Source: Affinundibacterium fentianense
GTDB taxonomy: Bacteria; Pseudomonadota; Gammaproteobacteria; Burkholderiales; Burkholderiaceae_D
NCBI RefSeq assembly: GCF_018139545.1
Contig: NZ_JAGSPJ010000001.1
Coordinates: 496,001 to 560,000, forward strand
Length of the DNA: 64,000 bases
Reading direction: 5' to 3'
Shown: positions 21,612-31,121 of the stretch, piece after piece
How the letters are laid out: the number at the start of each line of letters is the position of its first letter
Numbering within the stretch: position 1 is the first letter of the stretch
Made by a program: the position numbers and the translations under genes
The notes under the pieces: model-generated
What the model was told of the DNA's origin: nothing
The model's database searches: none
What the model saw: the letters and a program-made list of their open reading frames with translations, nothing else

Positions 21612-22401
21612 TAAAAGCACCTTTTTGAAACAAAGCAAACTCCTTCGAATTAGGGTGACGCCGACGCAACTGTGTACCCAAACCACTCACAGAAGCTTGG
21701 TCACCTAATTTTTGATCAATTTTTATCGCGAGCCATAACACATCAGCAGCATAAATTTCTTCTTTCAGGACTTTCTGAATATAAGGCCTAGCTCGCTCAT
21801 ATTCGGCGCGATCATAATAAACTTTCGCTAAATTTGCGTTCACCGAAGGATCTGTCGGCTGAACTTCATGCGCCATTAAAAAATAGCGTTCAGCACTTCG
21901 AATGTCTTTCATACGCAAACTACAAACACCCGCGCTCATCATTGCTTTCAAAGGTGTTGGATAGCTCCGATCTGCAACAATTTTATCGTACAGAGGCAAA
22001 GCCTGTTTCTCACGCCCATTCTGACACAAGAACCAAGCATAATTATTTCTAATTTCCGAATTCGCAGGATCTAACTTCAGTGCATACAGAAAGTTTTCCT
22101 CGGCACGCTGAGGATCATTCATCTCCATCTGAATCAGGGCACGCAAGCTATACGCATCCACAAACTTAGGGGAAATAGTGATGACATTTCGAATTTCCTC
22201 TAAGGCGGGCTTAAACTGACCTTCCTTGTAATAATCGACAGCCAATTGCATTCGAATCGAAACCCGTCGTTGGACTTCAGGACTTTCACTTGCAATCTTT
22301 TCATCATCCATCGAGTTAACAAACTTTGAACTCGAACAAGCCGACAGCAGAAGTACACAAACAGTGAACAATATTGCACAAATCGACTTGCGATTTTTCA
22401 T
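21604..22401 (-). CDS. pilF: Type IV pilus biogenesis TPR lipoprotein PilF/PilW
   Basis: The 265-residue product has a lipoprotein signal with lipobox LLSAC (Cys about 22) and then about six tetratricopeptide repeats (VDAYSLRALIQMEMNDPQRA, SEIRNNYAWFLCQNG). PilF/PilW is the outer-membrane pilotin needed for PilQ secretin assembly. No other pilus genes are nearby, as usual: pilF sits between rlmN and rodZ in most beta- and gamma-proteobacteria. Its ATG overlaps the rlmN stop by one base. Confidence 0.92.
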   Translation of the reverse strand: MKNRKSICAILFTVCVLLLSACSSSKFVNSMDDEKIASESPEVQRRVSIRMQLAVDYYKEGQFKPALEEIRNVITISPKFVDAYSLRALIQMEMNDPQRAEENFLYALKLDPANSEIRNNYAWFLCQNGREKQALPLYDKIVADRSYPTPLKAMMSAGVCSLRMKDIRSAERYFLMAHEVQPTDPSVNANLAKVYYDRAEYERARPYIQKVLKEEIYAADVLWLAIKIDQKLGDQASVSGLGTQLRRRHPNSKEFALFQKGAFNE

Positions 22402-23555
22402 TATTTTATCTCCGTAATTTTCCCAAAATTTGGACCAAATTTCTTCTGATATTCAGACATCTGTTGCATACGCTCTTGCACTCGAGTCCGATCTTGCACC
22501 TCACCTGCCAACTGACCACATGCAGCGTCAATGTCGTCGCCCCGGGTTTTGCGAACCGTTGTCACAATTCCCGCATCCATCAAGATTTGCGCAAACAATT
22601 TAATGCGGACGTTAGGTGAACGCTTTAAACCAGACTCCGGAAATGGATTAAATGGAATCAAATTAAATTTGCACGGAACCGTCTTCACCAAAGCAACCAA
22701 TTCACGCGCGTGCTGATCGGTATCATTCACGCCGTCCAACATACAATATTCAAATGTAATGAAATCTCGGGGCGCAAATTCGAGATAGCGACGACATGCA
22801 GCCATCAGTTCATGCAATGGATATTTCTTATTCAAAGGCACTAAACCATCGCGCAACGCATCATTTGACGCATGCAGAGAAACTGCCAAAGCAACAGGAC
22901 ACTCTTTCGCCAACTTATCGATCATCGGCACCACACCACTAGTTGAAAGTGTCACGCGACGACGCGACAAGCCATAGGCGTTATCGTCCAACATTAACTT
23001 CAAGGCGGTCACCGTTGGCTCGAAATTCAACAGCGGCTCACCCATCCCCATCATCACGACATTGGTGATTTGACGCTCACCTTTTGGACCGGGCTCAATA
23101 CCTTTAGTTCTGCGCAGTTCAAACTCAGCCATCCATAATTGGCCAATAATTTCGCCCACGCTTAAATTACGATTAAATCCTTGTTTGCCGGTCGAACAAA
23201 AACGGCAATTAACTGCACAGCCAGCCTGTGTAGAAATACACAAGGTGCCACGATTTTCCTCCGGAATAAATACAGTCTCAACCGCATTTCCGTTACCTAC
23301 ATCCACCAACCACTTACGAGTACCATCACTCGACGTGTGATCACTGATGACCGCTGGCGCGGAAATATGCGCGCGACCAGCCAACTTCTCCCGCAAGGAT
23401 TTTGCCAGATCTGTCATTTCATCAAAATTGCGAGCGCCGAATTGGTGTATCCAGCGCTGCAACTGCTTTGCGCGAAACGGCTTCTCACCCAACTCGCCGC
23501 AATACGCCACGAGTTGTGCAGGATCAAAATCCAATAAGTTGGTGAGTGCCGTCAT
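22401..23555 (-). CDS. rlmN: Dual-specificity rRNA/tRNA adenine-C2 methyltransferase RlmN
   Basis: This radical-SAM enzyme methylates C2 of A2503 in 23S rRNA and A37 in some tRNAs. The 384-residue product carries the cluster motif [14 protein letters not shown] (CX3CX2C) and the two further catalytic cysteines: one in [11 protein letters not shown] and one near the end in DIDAACGQL. The MGMGEPLLN block is present. It is the first gene of the rlmN-pilF-rodZ-ispG-hisS run, 99 bp after ndk. Confidence 0.96.
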   Translation of the reverse strand: MTALTNLLDFDPAQLVAYCGELGEKPFRAKQLQRWIHQFGARNFDEMTDLAKSLREKLAGRAHISAPAVISDHTSSDGTRKWLVDVGNGNAVETVFIPEENRGTLCISTQAGCAVNCRFCSTGKQGFNRNLSVGEIIGQLWMAEFELRRTKGIEPGPKGERQITNVVMMGMGEPLLNFEPTVTALKLMLDDNAYGLSRRRVTLSTSGVVPMIDKLAKECPVALAVSLHASNDALRDGLVPLNKKYPLHELMAACRRYLEFAPRDFITFEYCMLDGVNDTDQHARELVALVKTVPCKFNLIPFNPFPESGLKRSPNVRIKLFAQILMDAGIVTTVRKTRGDDIDAACGQLAGEVQDRTRVQERMQQMSEYQKKFGPNFGKITEIK

Positions 23556-23654
23556 CTAAATCTTCTTAATTAATACTTTTCAATTAATTTCGCGCATGGA
23601 GCGAATACCCCAAACAAAACCAATACCTACGTTAAACTTACTTCAACACGAATA

Positions 23655-24080
23655 TTAACGTGAGTACACATTCAATGCTGGGAAGAAGTAAGCGATTTCA
23701 ACAGCTGCAGTTTCCGCAGCGTCAGAACCGTGAACTGCATTCGCATCAATAGACTCAGCGAAATCAGCACGGATTGTGCCTTTTTCAGCCTTCTTAGGAT
23801 CAGTTGCGCCCATCAAGTCACGATTTTTCAAAATCGCGCCTTCGCCTTCCAACACTTGCACAAAAACTGGGCCAGAGATCATGAAATCAACCAGATCTTT
23901 AAAGAATGGACGTGCTGCATGAACAGCATAAAAACCTTCCGCTTCCGCACGAGACAATTGTGTCAAACGAGCTGCCACAACTTTCAAGCCAGCGCCTTCG
24001 AAGCGACTGACGATTTGACCGATTACATTCTTTGCCACTGCGTCTGGTTTAATGATTGATAATGTACGTTCGATAGCCAT
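23655..24080 (-). CDS. ndk: Nucleoside-diphosphate kinase
   Basis: The 141-residue enzyme moves the gamma phosphate of ATP to nucleoside diphosphates through a phospho-histidine. The catalytic histidine lies in NAVHGSDA (about 117), and [14 protein letters not shown] and [14 protein letters not shown] are intact. It is of the full-length type. It is transcribed away from dbpA across a 299-bp intergenic region and precedes rlmN. Confidence 0.98.
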   Translation of the reverse strand: MAIERTLSIIKPDAVAKNVIGQIVSRFEGAGLKVVAARLTQLSRAEAEGFYAVHAARPFFKDLVDFMISGPVFVQVLEGEGAILKNRDLMGATDPKKAEKGTIRADFAESIDANAVHGSDAAETAAVEIAYFFPALNVYSR

Positions 24081-24379
24081 CTAAAAACTCCAATAAAAAG
24101 AAAGGGTTAAGACAAAATTTCAAGAATTCATCTAACCTTAGATTTTAGCACGAAACCCTTAACTCTAGGGAACAAGTGCCAATATGCAATCTTAAAAAGA
24201 AACTCATTTTGCAAAAATAGCATATTAATTAAACCACCTCACCATTGAATACCCAAAACACTCACCTCTAGATGTCGGGGCGACAGGTAAATGTCATAGG
24301 TCAAAAATTCAAACTTGGTGCTTCTTCACTGCAACTGTTAGACTTCGGCTTCACTCTTTTTTAAATTTTGCACGACGCC

Positions 24380-25765
24380 ATGATGCCTCTAACCAAACGC
24401 TTTTCAGATCTACCGCTCTCTTCGAGTTTGATTCAAAATCTGGGGAGTCTGGGATATCACGAAATGACGGATATTCAGGCAGCAAGCATTCCCGTTATGC
24501 TCGAACAAAAAGATCTGATCGCACAAGCAAAAACTGGCAGTGGCAAGACTGCTGCGTTCGGGATTGGAATCCTAAGCAAGCTCAATCCAAGCTACTTTGC
24601 CACCCAAGCTTTAATTATCTGCCCAACGCGAGAACTCGCAGATCAAGTTTCAAACGAACTACGTAGACTGGCCCGCGCAACGCCTAATATCAAAATCCTG
24701 ACACTGTGTGGCGGCACCGCAATGCGCCCTCAAATTGCATCGCTGGAACATGGCGCTCACATTCTCGTTGGAACGCCTGGTCGTCTACTTGACCATATTG
24801 GAAGGAAAAGTGTGAATTTAAGCACCGTCCAAACTTTGGTTTTGGACGAAGCGGATCGAATGGTCGATATGGGATTCTATGAGGATATTGTTGGAATCGT
24901 TGCAGCATGTTCGCCCCGACGTCAGACATTGCTTTTTTCTGCCACATATCCTTCTGATATGCGAATGGCGACTGCTAGTTTTTTGCGCGACCCGATAGAA
25001 ATTCGCGTTGAGAGCCAACATGCAAAGCAGCACATCGAACAACAATTTTTTTTAGTAAGTGCGGAAAATCGGAATTCAGCAGTCAGCAAACTATTGCTTC
25101 ACTTCCATCCTATTTCAAGCATCGCGTTCTGCAACACAAAGATTCACTGCGATGAATTAGCCGAAGAACTACAACAGCAAGGCATTGCTGCGCTTGCATT
25201 GCACGGAGATTTGGAGCAACGCGACCGTGATGAAATTCTCATCTTGTTTGCGAACCAAAGTTGTTCAGTTCTCGTCGCGACCGACGTGGCTGCACGCGGA
25301 ATTGATATTCAAGCACTCGGTGCGGTCATTAACGTCGACGTATCGAAAGATGCGGAAGTTCACGTTCACCGAATCGGCCGCACTGGTCGCGCTGGCGAAC
25401 GCGGCCTCGCATTAACATTGGCGACGTCCAGTGAAAGGAAATGGGTCAAGCTCATTGAAGATTATCAAAACCAAGCAGCGAATTGGCAGCAACTTGAAGA
25501 TCTGTCGACTAAACACATTGCGTTAACTGCACCCATGATTACTGTCTGTATTTCAGGCGGCAAGAAAGACAAGCTACGACCCGGAGATATACTTGGCGCA
25601 TTAACAGGTGACGTTGGCCTCAGCAAGGACCAAGTTGGAAAAATCCACATCTTGGAATTTATCTCTTATGTCGCGGTCAAACGGGAAGTGATTGATATCG
25701 TCCTAAACAAATTATCAAGATGCAATATCAAGGGCCGCCAATTTAAAATTCGTGAAGTCACTTAA
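24380..25765 (+). CDS. dbpA: DEAD-box RNA helicase DbpA
   Basis: DbpA is an ATP-dependent RNA helicase activated by hairpin 92 of 23S rRNA and used in 50S assembly. The 461-residue product has the Q motif, Walker A AQAKTGSGKTAAF, DEAD in LVLDEADRMVDMGF, SAT, and HRIGRTGR. The C-terminal 75 residues (KLRPGDILGALTGDVGLSKD, FISYVAVKRE) form the DbpA-type RNA-binding domain, which decides the name. The ATG at 24380 (or 24383) is preferred over an in-frame TTG four codons upstream. It precedes the signalling cluster by 62 bp. Confidence 0.93.
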   Translation: MMPLTKRFSDLPLSSSLIQNLGSLGYHEMTDIQAASIPVMLEQKDLIAQAKTGSGKTAAFGIGILSKLNPSYFATQALIICPTRELADQVSNELRRLARATPNIKILTLCGGTAMRPQIASLEHGAHILVGTPGRLLDHIGRKSVNLSTVQTLVLDEADRMVDMGFYEDIVGIVAACSPRRQTLLFSATYPSDMRMATASFLRDPIEIRVESQHAKQHIEQQFFLVSAENRNSAVSKLLLHFHPISSIAFCNTKIHCDELAEELQQQGIAALALHGDLEQRDRDEILILFANQSCSVLVATDVAARGIDIQALGAVINVDVSKDAEVHVHRIGRTGRAGERGLALTLATSSERKWVKLIEDYQNQAANWQQLEDLSTKHIALTAPMITVCISGGKKDKLRPGDILGALTGDVGLSKDQVGKIHILEFISYVAVKREVIDIVLNKLSRCNIKGRQFKIREVT

Positions 25766-25827
25766 GCTTTATTTACGACTCGCCCAAAGCGCCATTTTTC
25801 TACCCGACTCTGACTCTCACTTAATTT

Positions 25828-26466
25828 ATGATTCGAATACTCATAGCCGATGACCACACCATTATGCGCGAAGGCCTAAAACGCATACTCGATGGAAATG
25901 ACGACATTCAAGTCATTGGCGAAGCAATCGATGGACATGACACGATTACCAAGGTTCGTTCCGAAGCGTTTGATGTTTTACTATTGGATCTATCGATGCC
26001 TGGGAGGAGTGGTGTCGATTTGATCCACCAGATTAAGGACGAGTTCCCCAAGCTGCCAGTACTGATATTAACGATGCACGAAGAGGAACAATATGCTGTC
26101 CGTGCGATTCGCGCAGGTGCAAATGGGTATCTAACAAAGGAAAGTGCTGGTACACAACTTGTCACAGCGATTCGCAAAGTGGCCGCTGGCAGACCCTACA
26201 TTAGCATGGAAGTTGCAGAGCAACTTGCCATGTCAGCGATGCCAACCAGCAATCATCATCAGTCCGCACACACCTCTCTATCAGACCGCGAGTTTGAAGT
26301 TTTTTGCCATTTAGCAAAAGGCAAGTCCATCACCGAAATAGGCGAACTCCTTCACCTTAGCGTAAAGACAGTGAGTACACATAAAACACGTATTATGCAA
26401 AAAATGGACCTTCAATCTATTTCTGAACTGGTTCAGTACGCTATGACGCATCATTTGTTAAACTAA
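25828..26466 (+). CDS. NarL/FixJ-family response regulator
   Basis: The 212-residue protein has an N-terminal receiver domain with the acidic pair near residue 9 (IADDHTIMREGL), the phospho-acceptor Asp in LLLDLSMPGRSGVDL (about 54) and a conserved Lys in YLTKES (about 105). A LuxR-type helix-turn-helix follows (LSDREFEVFCHLAKGKSITE, HLSVKTVSTHKTRIMQKM). It should be phosphorylated by a HisKA_3-type kinase; the only such kinase in the window is at 29130. It is the first of five same-strand regulatory genes. Confidence 0.9.
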   Translation: MIRILIADDHTIMREGLKRILDGNDDIQVIGEAIDGHDTITKVRSEAFDVLLLDLSMPGRSGVDLIHQIKDEFPKLPVLILTMHEEEQYAVRAIRAGANGYLTKESAGTQLVTAIRKVAAGRPYISMEVAEQLAMSAMPTSNHHQSAHTSLSDREFEVFCHLAKGKSITEIGELLHLSVKTVSTHKTRIMQKMDLQSISELVQYAMTHHLLN

Positions 26467-26493
26467 ATTACGCCTCACTCACTTTTCATCTAC

Positions 26494-26512
26494 TTGCCAT
26501 ACAGCATGGCAA
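26494..26512. promoter_or_regulatory. Inverted repeat TTGCCAT-N5-ATGGCAA
   Basis: Perfect 7-bp arms around ACAGC lie 28 bp after the response-regulator stop. No T run follows, so it fits an operator better than a terminator. The regulator that binds it is unknown. Confidence 0.5.
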
Positions 26513-26562
26513 CTGGTACGCGCAGCCTGTCGGTCTACTTTGATCAAGTGAGGCTTACTCGC

Positions 26563-26576
26563 TAGGAATATTCCTA
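26563..26576. promoter_or_regulatory. 14-bp perfect palindrome TAGGAATATTCCTA
   Basis: A gap-free palindrome sits between the response-regulator gene and the receiver-only gene, 118 bp before the latter's start. It is operator-like; it does not match the NarL 7-2-7 pattern. Confidence 0.45.
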
Positions 26577-26600
26577 CATTGGATTGGCAAATTCCCACAA

Positions 26601-26630
26601 TTTAAATCAGCAATCACTGATTTAAATCAA
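26601..26630. promoter_or_regulatory. Near-consensus FNR/ANR box inside a longer inverted repeat
   Basis: CTGATTTAAATCAA (26617-26630) matches the FNR consensus TTGAT-N4-ATCAA with one mismatch. Its left half is also the right arm of a perfect 10-bp inverted repeat, TTTAAATCAG-N6-CTGATTTAAA (26601-26626). A CATAAT hexamer at 26644-26649 could be the -10 of a promoter for the receiver gene, which would centre the box about 33 bp upstream of the start site. Confidence 0.6.
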
Positions 26631-26693
26631 GCATCGATCTCGCCATAATGGACACATGCAATCAACGCAAATCCATTAAAGAGCATCCGTGCC

Positions 26694-27068
26694 ATGAACC
26701 TGTTTATCGTTGAAGATTCACTCCTAATTCAAAATCGCCTCGTCAGCTTTATCGAGGAGTTGTCTGATATCAGTATCGTTGGCATCACGCCAGACATCGG
26801 GAGTGCGTACGACAAGATTCTAAATGCGCATGCTGACGCCATGATCCTTGATATTCAACTTAGCGACGGCAATGGTTTGAATCTACTCAAAAAGATCAAG
26901 AATACACATCCAGAAATTCGAGTCGTTGTTCTGACAAATCATTCGAGCGAAGCAAATCGGATGCAAGCCTTAAGGGCTGGCGCAGACAGCTTCCTCGACA
27001 AATCCACCGATTTTGAACAGATCCCCAGCATTCTGCATCGCTGGCAAGCAACCGGACTAGGCCATTAA
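26694..27068 (+). CDS. Receiver-only response regulator
   Basis: The 124-residue product is a single CheY-like receiver with no output domain: FIVEDSLLIQNRL gives the acidic pocket, MILDIQLSDGNGLNLLKK the phospho-acceptor Asp (about 53), and FLDKSTDF the Lys (about 104). It may act as a phosphate sink, a connector, or by contact with another protein. It follows a 227-bp control region with an FNR-like box and is 58 bp upstream of the FNR-like gene. Its partner kinase is not known; the MASE3 kinase at 29130 is the obvious candidate. Confidence 0.85.
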   Translation: MNLFIVEDSLLIQNRLVSFIEELSDISIVGITPDIGSAYDKILNAHADAMILDIQLSDGNGLNLLKKIKNTHPEIRVVVLTNHSSEANRMQALRAGADSFLDKSTDFEQIPSILHRWQATGLGH

Positions 27069-27126
27069 GCAACGACTAATTCAGCGATCAACCCATTTCC
27101 AAATTTAATTTCATAGAGAGTCAATC

Positions 27127-27999
27127 ATGTCGAACTTATCTACAATCGCACAAGCAACACCAGCTCGCTTCGCAGACATTGGAACGATCAATGACAGCTC
27201 ATGGCGTCAACAAGGTAGCTTATGGTCTAATTTACGTCAGATTTGCGACTTGCTTTCCATTCAAGCTCCCGCTACTGCGGATGACGAAGACACCCTCTTT
27301 CAGCATGTCCGTTTTAAAGCTGGTCAACGCATTCATCGAATCGGACAAGCTTTTGATACACTTTACATCGTCAACTCTGGTTTCTTGAAGACTGTTCATA
27401 TCGATGAATATGGCAACGAACAGGTGCTAAGTTTCCCAATGAAAGGTGACCTATTAGGCATCGATGGCATTCACAAACAACACTACGCATCTGAAGCAAT
27501 CGCGCTTAGCGACTGCGACATGATTTTAGTGCCGTACAAAACATTTGCAGCACTTGGTCGGCTCCATGTGGAATTAGAACAAGCTATGTTTAGTGTCATG
27601 AGTAGAGAAATCGTCAGAGAACAAATGATGATCAGCATGCTAAGTGCGTTGAGCGCTGAAGCTAAAGTTGCTCGCTTCCTAACCAATTTGGGAGAAAGAT
27701 TCAATCAAATGGGTTACTCTGGACGTAGTTTCAACTTGCGTATGACCCGGCAAGAAATCGGCAGCTATTTAGGACTGACGCTAGAAACAGTTAGCCGTAC
27801 TTTGTCGGCGCTAAATGAATTGGGAATGATTTCAGTCGAGCAAAGAGAAATCAATATCATTGACCCAACTGCATTAAAAACGCTACGCCGCTTGCCACCT
27901 GCAAAGTCAAGGATTAAAGTAACAGAAAAAGTTACAGCCTTAGTCAATAAAAATTTGCTTCCACAATGGAACGGTGAACTTGCGGCTGCGATGAATTGA
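27127..27999 (+). CDS. Crp/Fnr-family regulator lacking the FNR iron-sulfur cysteines
   Basis: The 290-residue protein has a cNMP-binding-type beta roll (VRFKAGQRIHRIGQAFDTLY), a long dimer helix and a C-terminal helix-turn-helix whose recognition helix LTLETVSRTLSAL matches FNR (E-x-x-S-R), so it should bind TTGAT-N4-ATCAA sites. Oxygen-sensing FNR needs four cysteines. Here only Cys40 (NLRQIC) and Cys130 (LSDCD) exist, so a normal [4Fe-4S] cluster is unlikely. A tail of about 40 residues after the helix-turn-helix is longer than in FNR. FNR-like boxes lie upstream of the preceding gene and of ccoN. Confidence 0.88.
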   Translation: MSNLSTIAQATPARFADIGTINDSSWRQQGSLWSNLRQICDLLSIQAPATADDEDTLFQHVRFKAGQRIHRIGQAFDTLYIVNSGFLKTVHIDEYGNEQVLSFPMKGDLLGIDGIHKQHYASEAIALSDCDMILVPYKTFAALGRLHVELEQAMFSVMSREIVREQMMISMLSALSAEAKVARFLTNLGERFNQMGYSGRSFNLRMTRQEIGSYLGLTLETVSRTLSALNELGMISVEQREINIIDPTALKTLRRLPPAKSRIKVTEKVTALVNKNLLPQWNGELAAAMN

Positions 28000-28030
28000 T
28001 TTTTCCACGACTTGAAATGCTGAGGTGACC

Positions 28031-28870
28031 ATGACATACAAGACGCTTTTAGTCCACGTCGATGAATCAAAAAGTTCCACAAAAAGAACAGAACTTGCGC
28101 TTCAAATTGCAAACAAATTTGATTCTCATTTGACCGGGGTCGCACTCACAGGTATTTCTCGATATATTTTTGAAAGTACGGAATTAGGTGCGGGTGATCC
28201 CAACATCATGTTCCATCTATCTGCACTTCGTGAAAGAGCCGATAACGCTGTCAAACATTTCAAACGAATTTGTCTAGAACAAAATTATGAACGCTCAGAA
28301 TCTTTGATCGCGAATGATGAGGCAAATGGTGGATTAGGCTTACGGGCACGTTACGCAGATTTGATTATCATTGGACAAACCAATCAGAATGAACCATCGC
28401 CCTCAGTCATGTCTGATTTTCCTGAATTTATGATAGTGAATTCGGGACGACCAGTGTTGATCGTGCCGCACACAGGCGAAACCAAAGATATCACCGGGCC
28501 ATGTGCCGTCGCTTGGGATGGAAGCAGAGAATCTGCGCGTGCCATAACAGATGCCATTCCGCTGCTGAAATTAAGTGAACTTGTCCACTTGATTTTAATA
28601 AACCCAGAGCCAAAAGAGGGCACACATGGGGAAGAACCTGGAGCCGACCTTGCACTCTATCTCGCTCGTCACGGCATCAAGATTGAAGTAGTTCAACGAT
28701 TGAGTAAATCAGATACCGGTGGAACCTTGCTGCAAATCTGTCAAGAATTGCAAGTCAACTGGTTAGTCATGGGCGGTTACGGGCATTCTCGCTTCCGTGA
28801 AATGATCATGGGGGGGACGACACGTACCATTTTGGAAAAGACCCACATTCCGGTTCTCATGTCACATTAA
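28031..28870 (+). CDS. Tandem universal stress protein
   Basis: The 279-residue product joins two UspA domains. The first (TYKTLLVHVDESKSSTKR) lacks a clear nucleotide loop. The second (about 150-279) ends with GGYGHSRFREMIMGGTTRTI, the G-x2-G-x9-G-[ST] loop that binds ATP in one Usp class. The ATG at 28031 is chosen over an in-frame GTG two codons earlier because GAGGTG (28022-28027) is then a well-placed Shine-Dalgarno. Such proteins are often under FNR/ANR control in low oxygen. It lies 31 bp after the FNR-like gene and is probably cotranscribed. Confidence 0.88.
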   Translation: MTYKTLLVHVDESKSSTKRTELALQIANKFDSHLTGVALTGISRYIFESTELGAGDPNIMFHLSALRERADNAVKHFKRICLEQNYERSESLIANDEANGGLGLRARYADLIIIGQTNQNEPSPSVMSDFPEFMIVNSGRPVLIVPHTGETKDITGPCAVAWDGSRESARAITDAIPLLKLSELVHLILINPEPKEGTHGEEPGADLALYLARHGIKIEVVQRLSKSDTGGTLLQICQELQVNWLVMGGYGHSRFREMIMGGTTRTILEKTHIPVLMSH

Positions 28871-28886
28871 GCTTCTACCTTGTTGT

Positions 28887-28914
28887 ACCCTGCTTCGACT
28901 CAATTGAGCAGGGT
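28887..28914 (+). terminator. Hairpin after the universal stress gene
   Basis: ACCCTGCT and AGCAGGGT form a perfect 8-bp GC-rich stem with a 12-nt loop, 17 bp past the stop. No T run follows, so it may be a weak or Rho-assisted terminator or a 3' stabiliser. Confidence 0.4.
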
Positions 28915-29129
28915 CATAACTACCAACGAGTTCGGAACTTCGGAGTCTTCAGCTCAATAAGACCAAGAGAAATTTGTCGTGTGCATTGTCAAAGATTCCT
29001 AGGTCGAGGCATCCTTGGTGAACGAAGCGGCAACTTCCAACCTTGTTTTTTCTATATTCAAGAATGCATTTCAATTAATCTTTAGCACACAGTACAATTC
29101 CCACTTCTAGTCAATGCCATCGCGTCCAC

Positions 29130-31121
29130 ATGAAAAATTTCATCCCCGCAGAATTGAAACGTCTCACTTGGACGAGTTTTGTGCTACTCGCACTCTCAAT
29201 CAGCCTCTGGTCTAATCGCGAGTTAGTTGCAGAATTTAAGGTGCCACATGCACTAACCATACACACCGCCCTAGAGACGGCGACCATCATCATTTTTGCG
29301 TCGGTATTTATCGTCTGTTGGAATGCTTTCGGTGAACTGCGGAAACGAAGTAGCTTAATTCTCGCCGTTACATTCTTATGCGCAGCCATATTTGGTTTTT
29401 TTCACATTATTTCTTTTCAAGGAATGCCAGGATTTACCGAACCAATCGACATGCACAAGTCCCTCAGCTTTTGGCTATTATCACGCTCATTGATCACCTT
29501 CACGCTGCTTGGGCTAGTCATACACACTGCAGATATCGATGTGCCGAATCATTTCGCACAACTCAGCATTTACCTAGGCTTATTGGCGACTGCAGCAGTA
29601 ACGCTTTTGGTATTTCAAGCTCCTGAAATATTACCAATTACCTATTTAAAGGATATCGGACAAACGAGTTTTAAAGTGCATTGCGAGATCGTGTTAGTGG
29701 TTACGAATAGCATCACTGCATTCCTCTTCTATCAACAAGTGTTCGCGACCAAAAATTTAAGTGTTGAAGGCCATCTTAAAATCAAACGCAGCTTACTTTT
29801 TTTTGCTGCAGCGATGATGGCCGTTTCTGAAACTTATTTCTCTCTTTATCGCCTTCCAGACGAATTATTTGTCGCGATTGGGCATGCCTTCCAAGTTTTT
29901 GCGGCACTAGCAATCTATCGCGGCATGGTGGGCATCAACATACATGCACCTTATTCCAGTCTAATAGAAAGCACCCAGCATTTGCAATCGGCGGCGGACG
30001 AACTGAGAATTCATAAACAACGGTTGACAGGCGTAATTGAGACTGCGATGGATGGTATCCTGACAATCGATGATCAACATAAAATTATCCTTGTCAATCC
30101 AGCAGCCGCAAGTATTTTTGGTTATACAGTCAATGATTTACTCGGCTCGTCAATTGAAGTAGTCATTCCAATGCGGCATCGGCATGTGCATGGGCACCAC
30201 GTTAATCAGTTTGGTGAACGAGGGACTACCCGACGCAAAATGGGCAGTAGCTTTGATGACTACTATGTTACAGGTCTTCATGCCAACGGCTCTGAATTCC
30301 CAATCGAGGCGTCGATTTCCAGCTTAATCGAAAATAACAAACGCTTTTTCACTGTAATTTTTCGAGACATCAGTGAACGTAAACTTGCAAAAGAAAAAAT
30401 GGCACAGTACCACTCTGAACTAAGCCAACTATCATCAGCACTTCAGAGTATTCGTGAAGAGGAGCGCAAACACATCGCGCGTGAACTCCATGATGACCTA
30501 GGTCAGCTTTTGGCAGCATTACGAATGGATTTATCACTATTACAGAGGGAACAAAATTTATCCGATAGGTCGAGACGCACGCTAACCAGCATGGACCAAC
30601 TTCTGCTCACGTCGATCACGACTCTGAGGAGAATCGCGACAGATCTACGGCCGCGCGCGTTGGACGAAGGTGGTTTATTTTTCGCTTTACAAACTCTGCA
30701 AAAAGAATTTTCTCAAAGGCATGGTGTTCATTGTGATTTGATTGCGGATGAAGAACAACTGATACTCGATGATGAAAAAAGTACAGCTATCTATCGCATA
30801 ATTCAGGAATCACTGACGAACGTTGCACGCCACGCGAAGGCAAGTCATGTCAATATTCAATTTTCTCGGAGTCACGACGTCTTATCTTTCATCATTCAAG
30901 ACGATGGACGAGGCATTGAAGAAGGGGCAATGAACAAAACGCGTTCTTTTGGCTTAGTAGGAATGCGCGAGAGAATTAAAGCGATGCAAGGAGAATTCAA
31001 AGTACAAAGCGAGGTCGGCAAAGGAACGCAAATTCAAATTCAAATCCCTCTATTAAATCCAATAAAAATGGGCAATCCGCCAAATTTGCAACATTCAATT
31101 AGTGCTGACCTTCATCACTAA
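29130..31121 (+). CDS. MASE3-PAS sensor histidine kinase (NarX/DegS type)
   Basis: The 663-residue protein begins with about eight membrane helices over the first 270 residues, with TALETATIIIFASVFIVCWN and HIISFQGMPGF typical of the MASE3 sensor domain. A PAS domain follows (VIETAMDGILTIDDQHKIIL, about 300-420), then a HisKA_3 dimerisation domain with the phospho-acceptor His in IARELHDDLGQLLAALRMDL (about 455) and an HATPase domain with N-box ESLTNVARHAKASHV and DDGRGI. This kinase class phosphorylates NarL-type regulators, so the gene at 25828 is the likely partner. The ligand is unknown. A 259-bp gap separates it from the stress-protein gene. Confidence 0.9.
   Translation: MKNFIPAELKRLTWTSFVLLALSISLWSNRELVAEFKVPHALTIHTALETATIIIFASVFIVCWNAFGELRKRSSLILAVTFLCAAIFGFFHIISFQGMPGFTEPIDMHKSLSFWLLSRSLITFTLLGLVIHTADIDVPNHFAQLSIYLGLLATAAVTLLVFQAPEILPITYLKDIGQTSFKVHCEIVLVVTNSITAFLFYQQVFATKNLSVEGHLKIKRSLLFFAAAMMAVSETYFSLYRLPDELFVAIGHAFQVFAALAIYRGMVGINIHAPYSSLIESTQHLQSAADELRIHKQRLTGVIETAMDGILTIDDQHKIILVNPAAASIFGYTVNDLLGSSIEVVIPMRHRHVHGHHVNQFGERGTTRRKMGSSFDDYYVTGLHANGSEFPIEASISSLIENNKRFFTVIFRDISERKLAKEKMAQYHSELSQLSSALQSIREEERKHIARELHDDLGQLLAALRMDLSLLQREQNLSDRSRRTLTSMDQLLLTSITTLRRIATDLRPRALDEGGLFFALQTLQKEFSQRHGVHCDLIADEEQLILDDEKSTAIYRIIQESLTNVARHAKASHVNIQFSRSHDVLSFIIQDDGRGIEEGAMNKTRSFGLVGMRERIKAMQGEFKVQSEVGKGTQIQIQIPLLNPIKMGNPPNLQHSISADLHH

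Noticed and set aside
26540..26547. TTGATCAA as an FNR box
   Set aside because: The two half-sites lack the 4-bp spacer required by FNR dimers; kept only as part of the palindrome-rich region.
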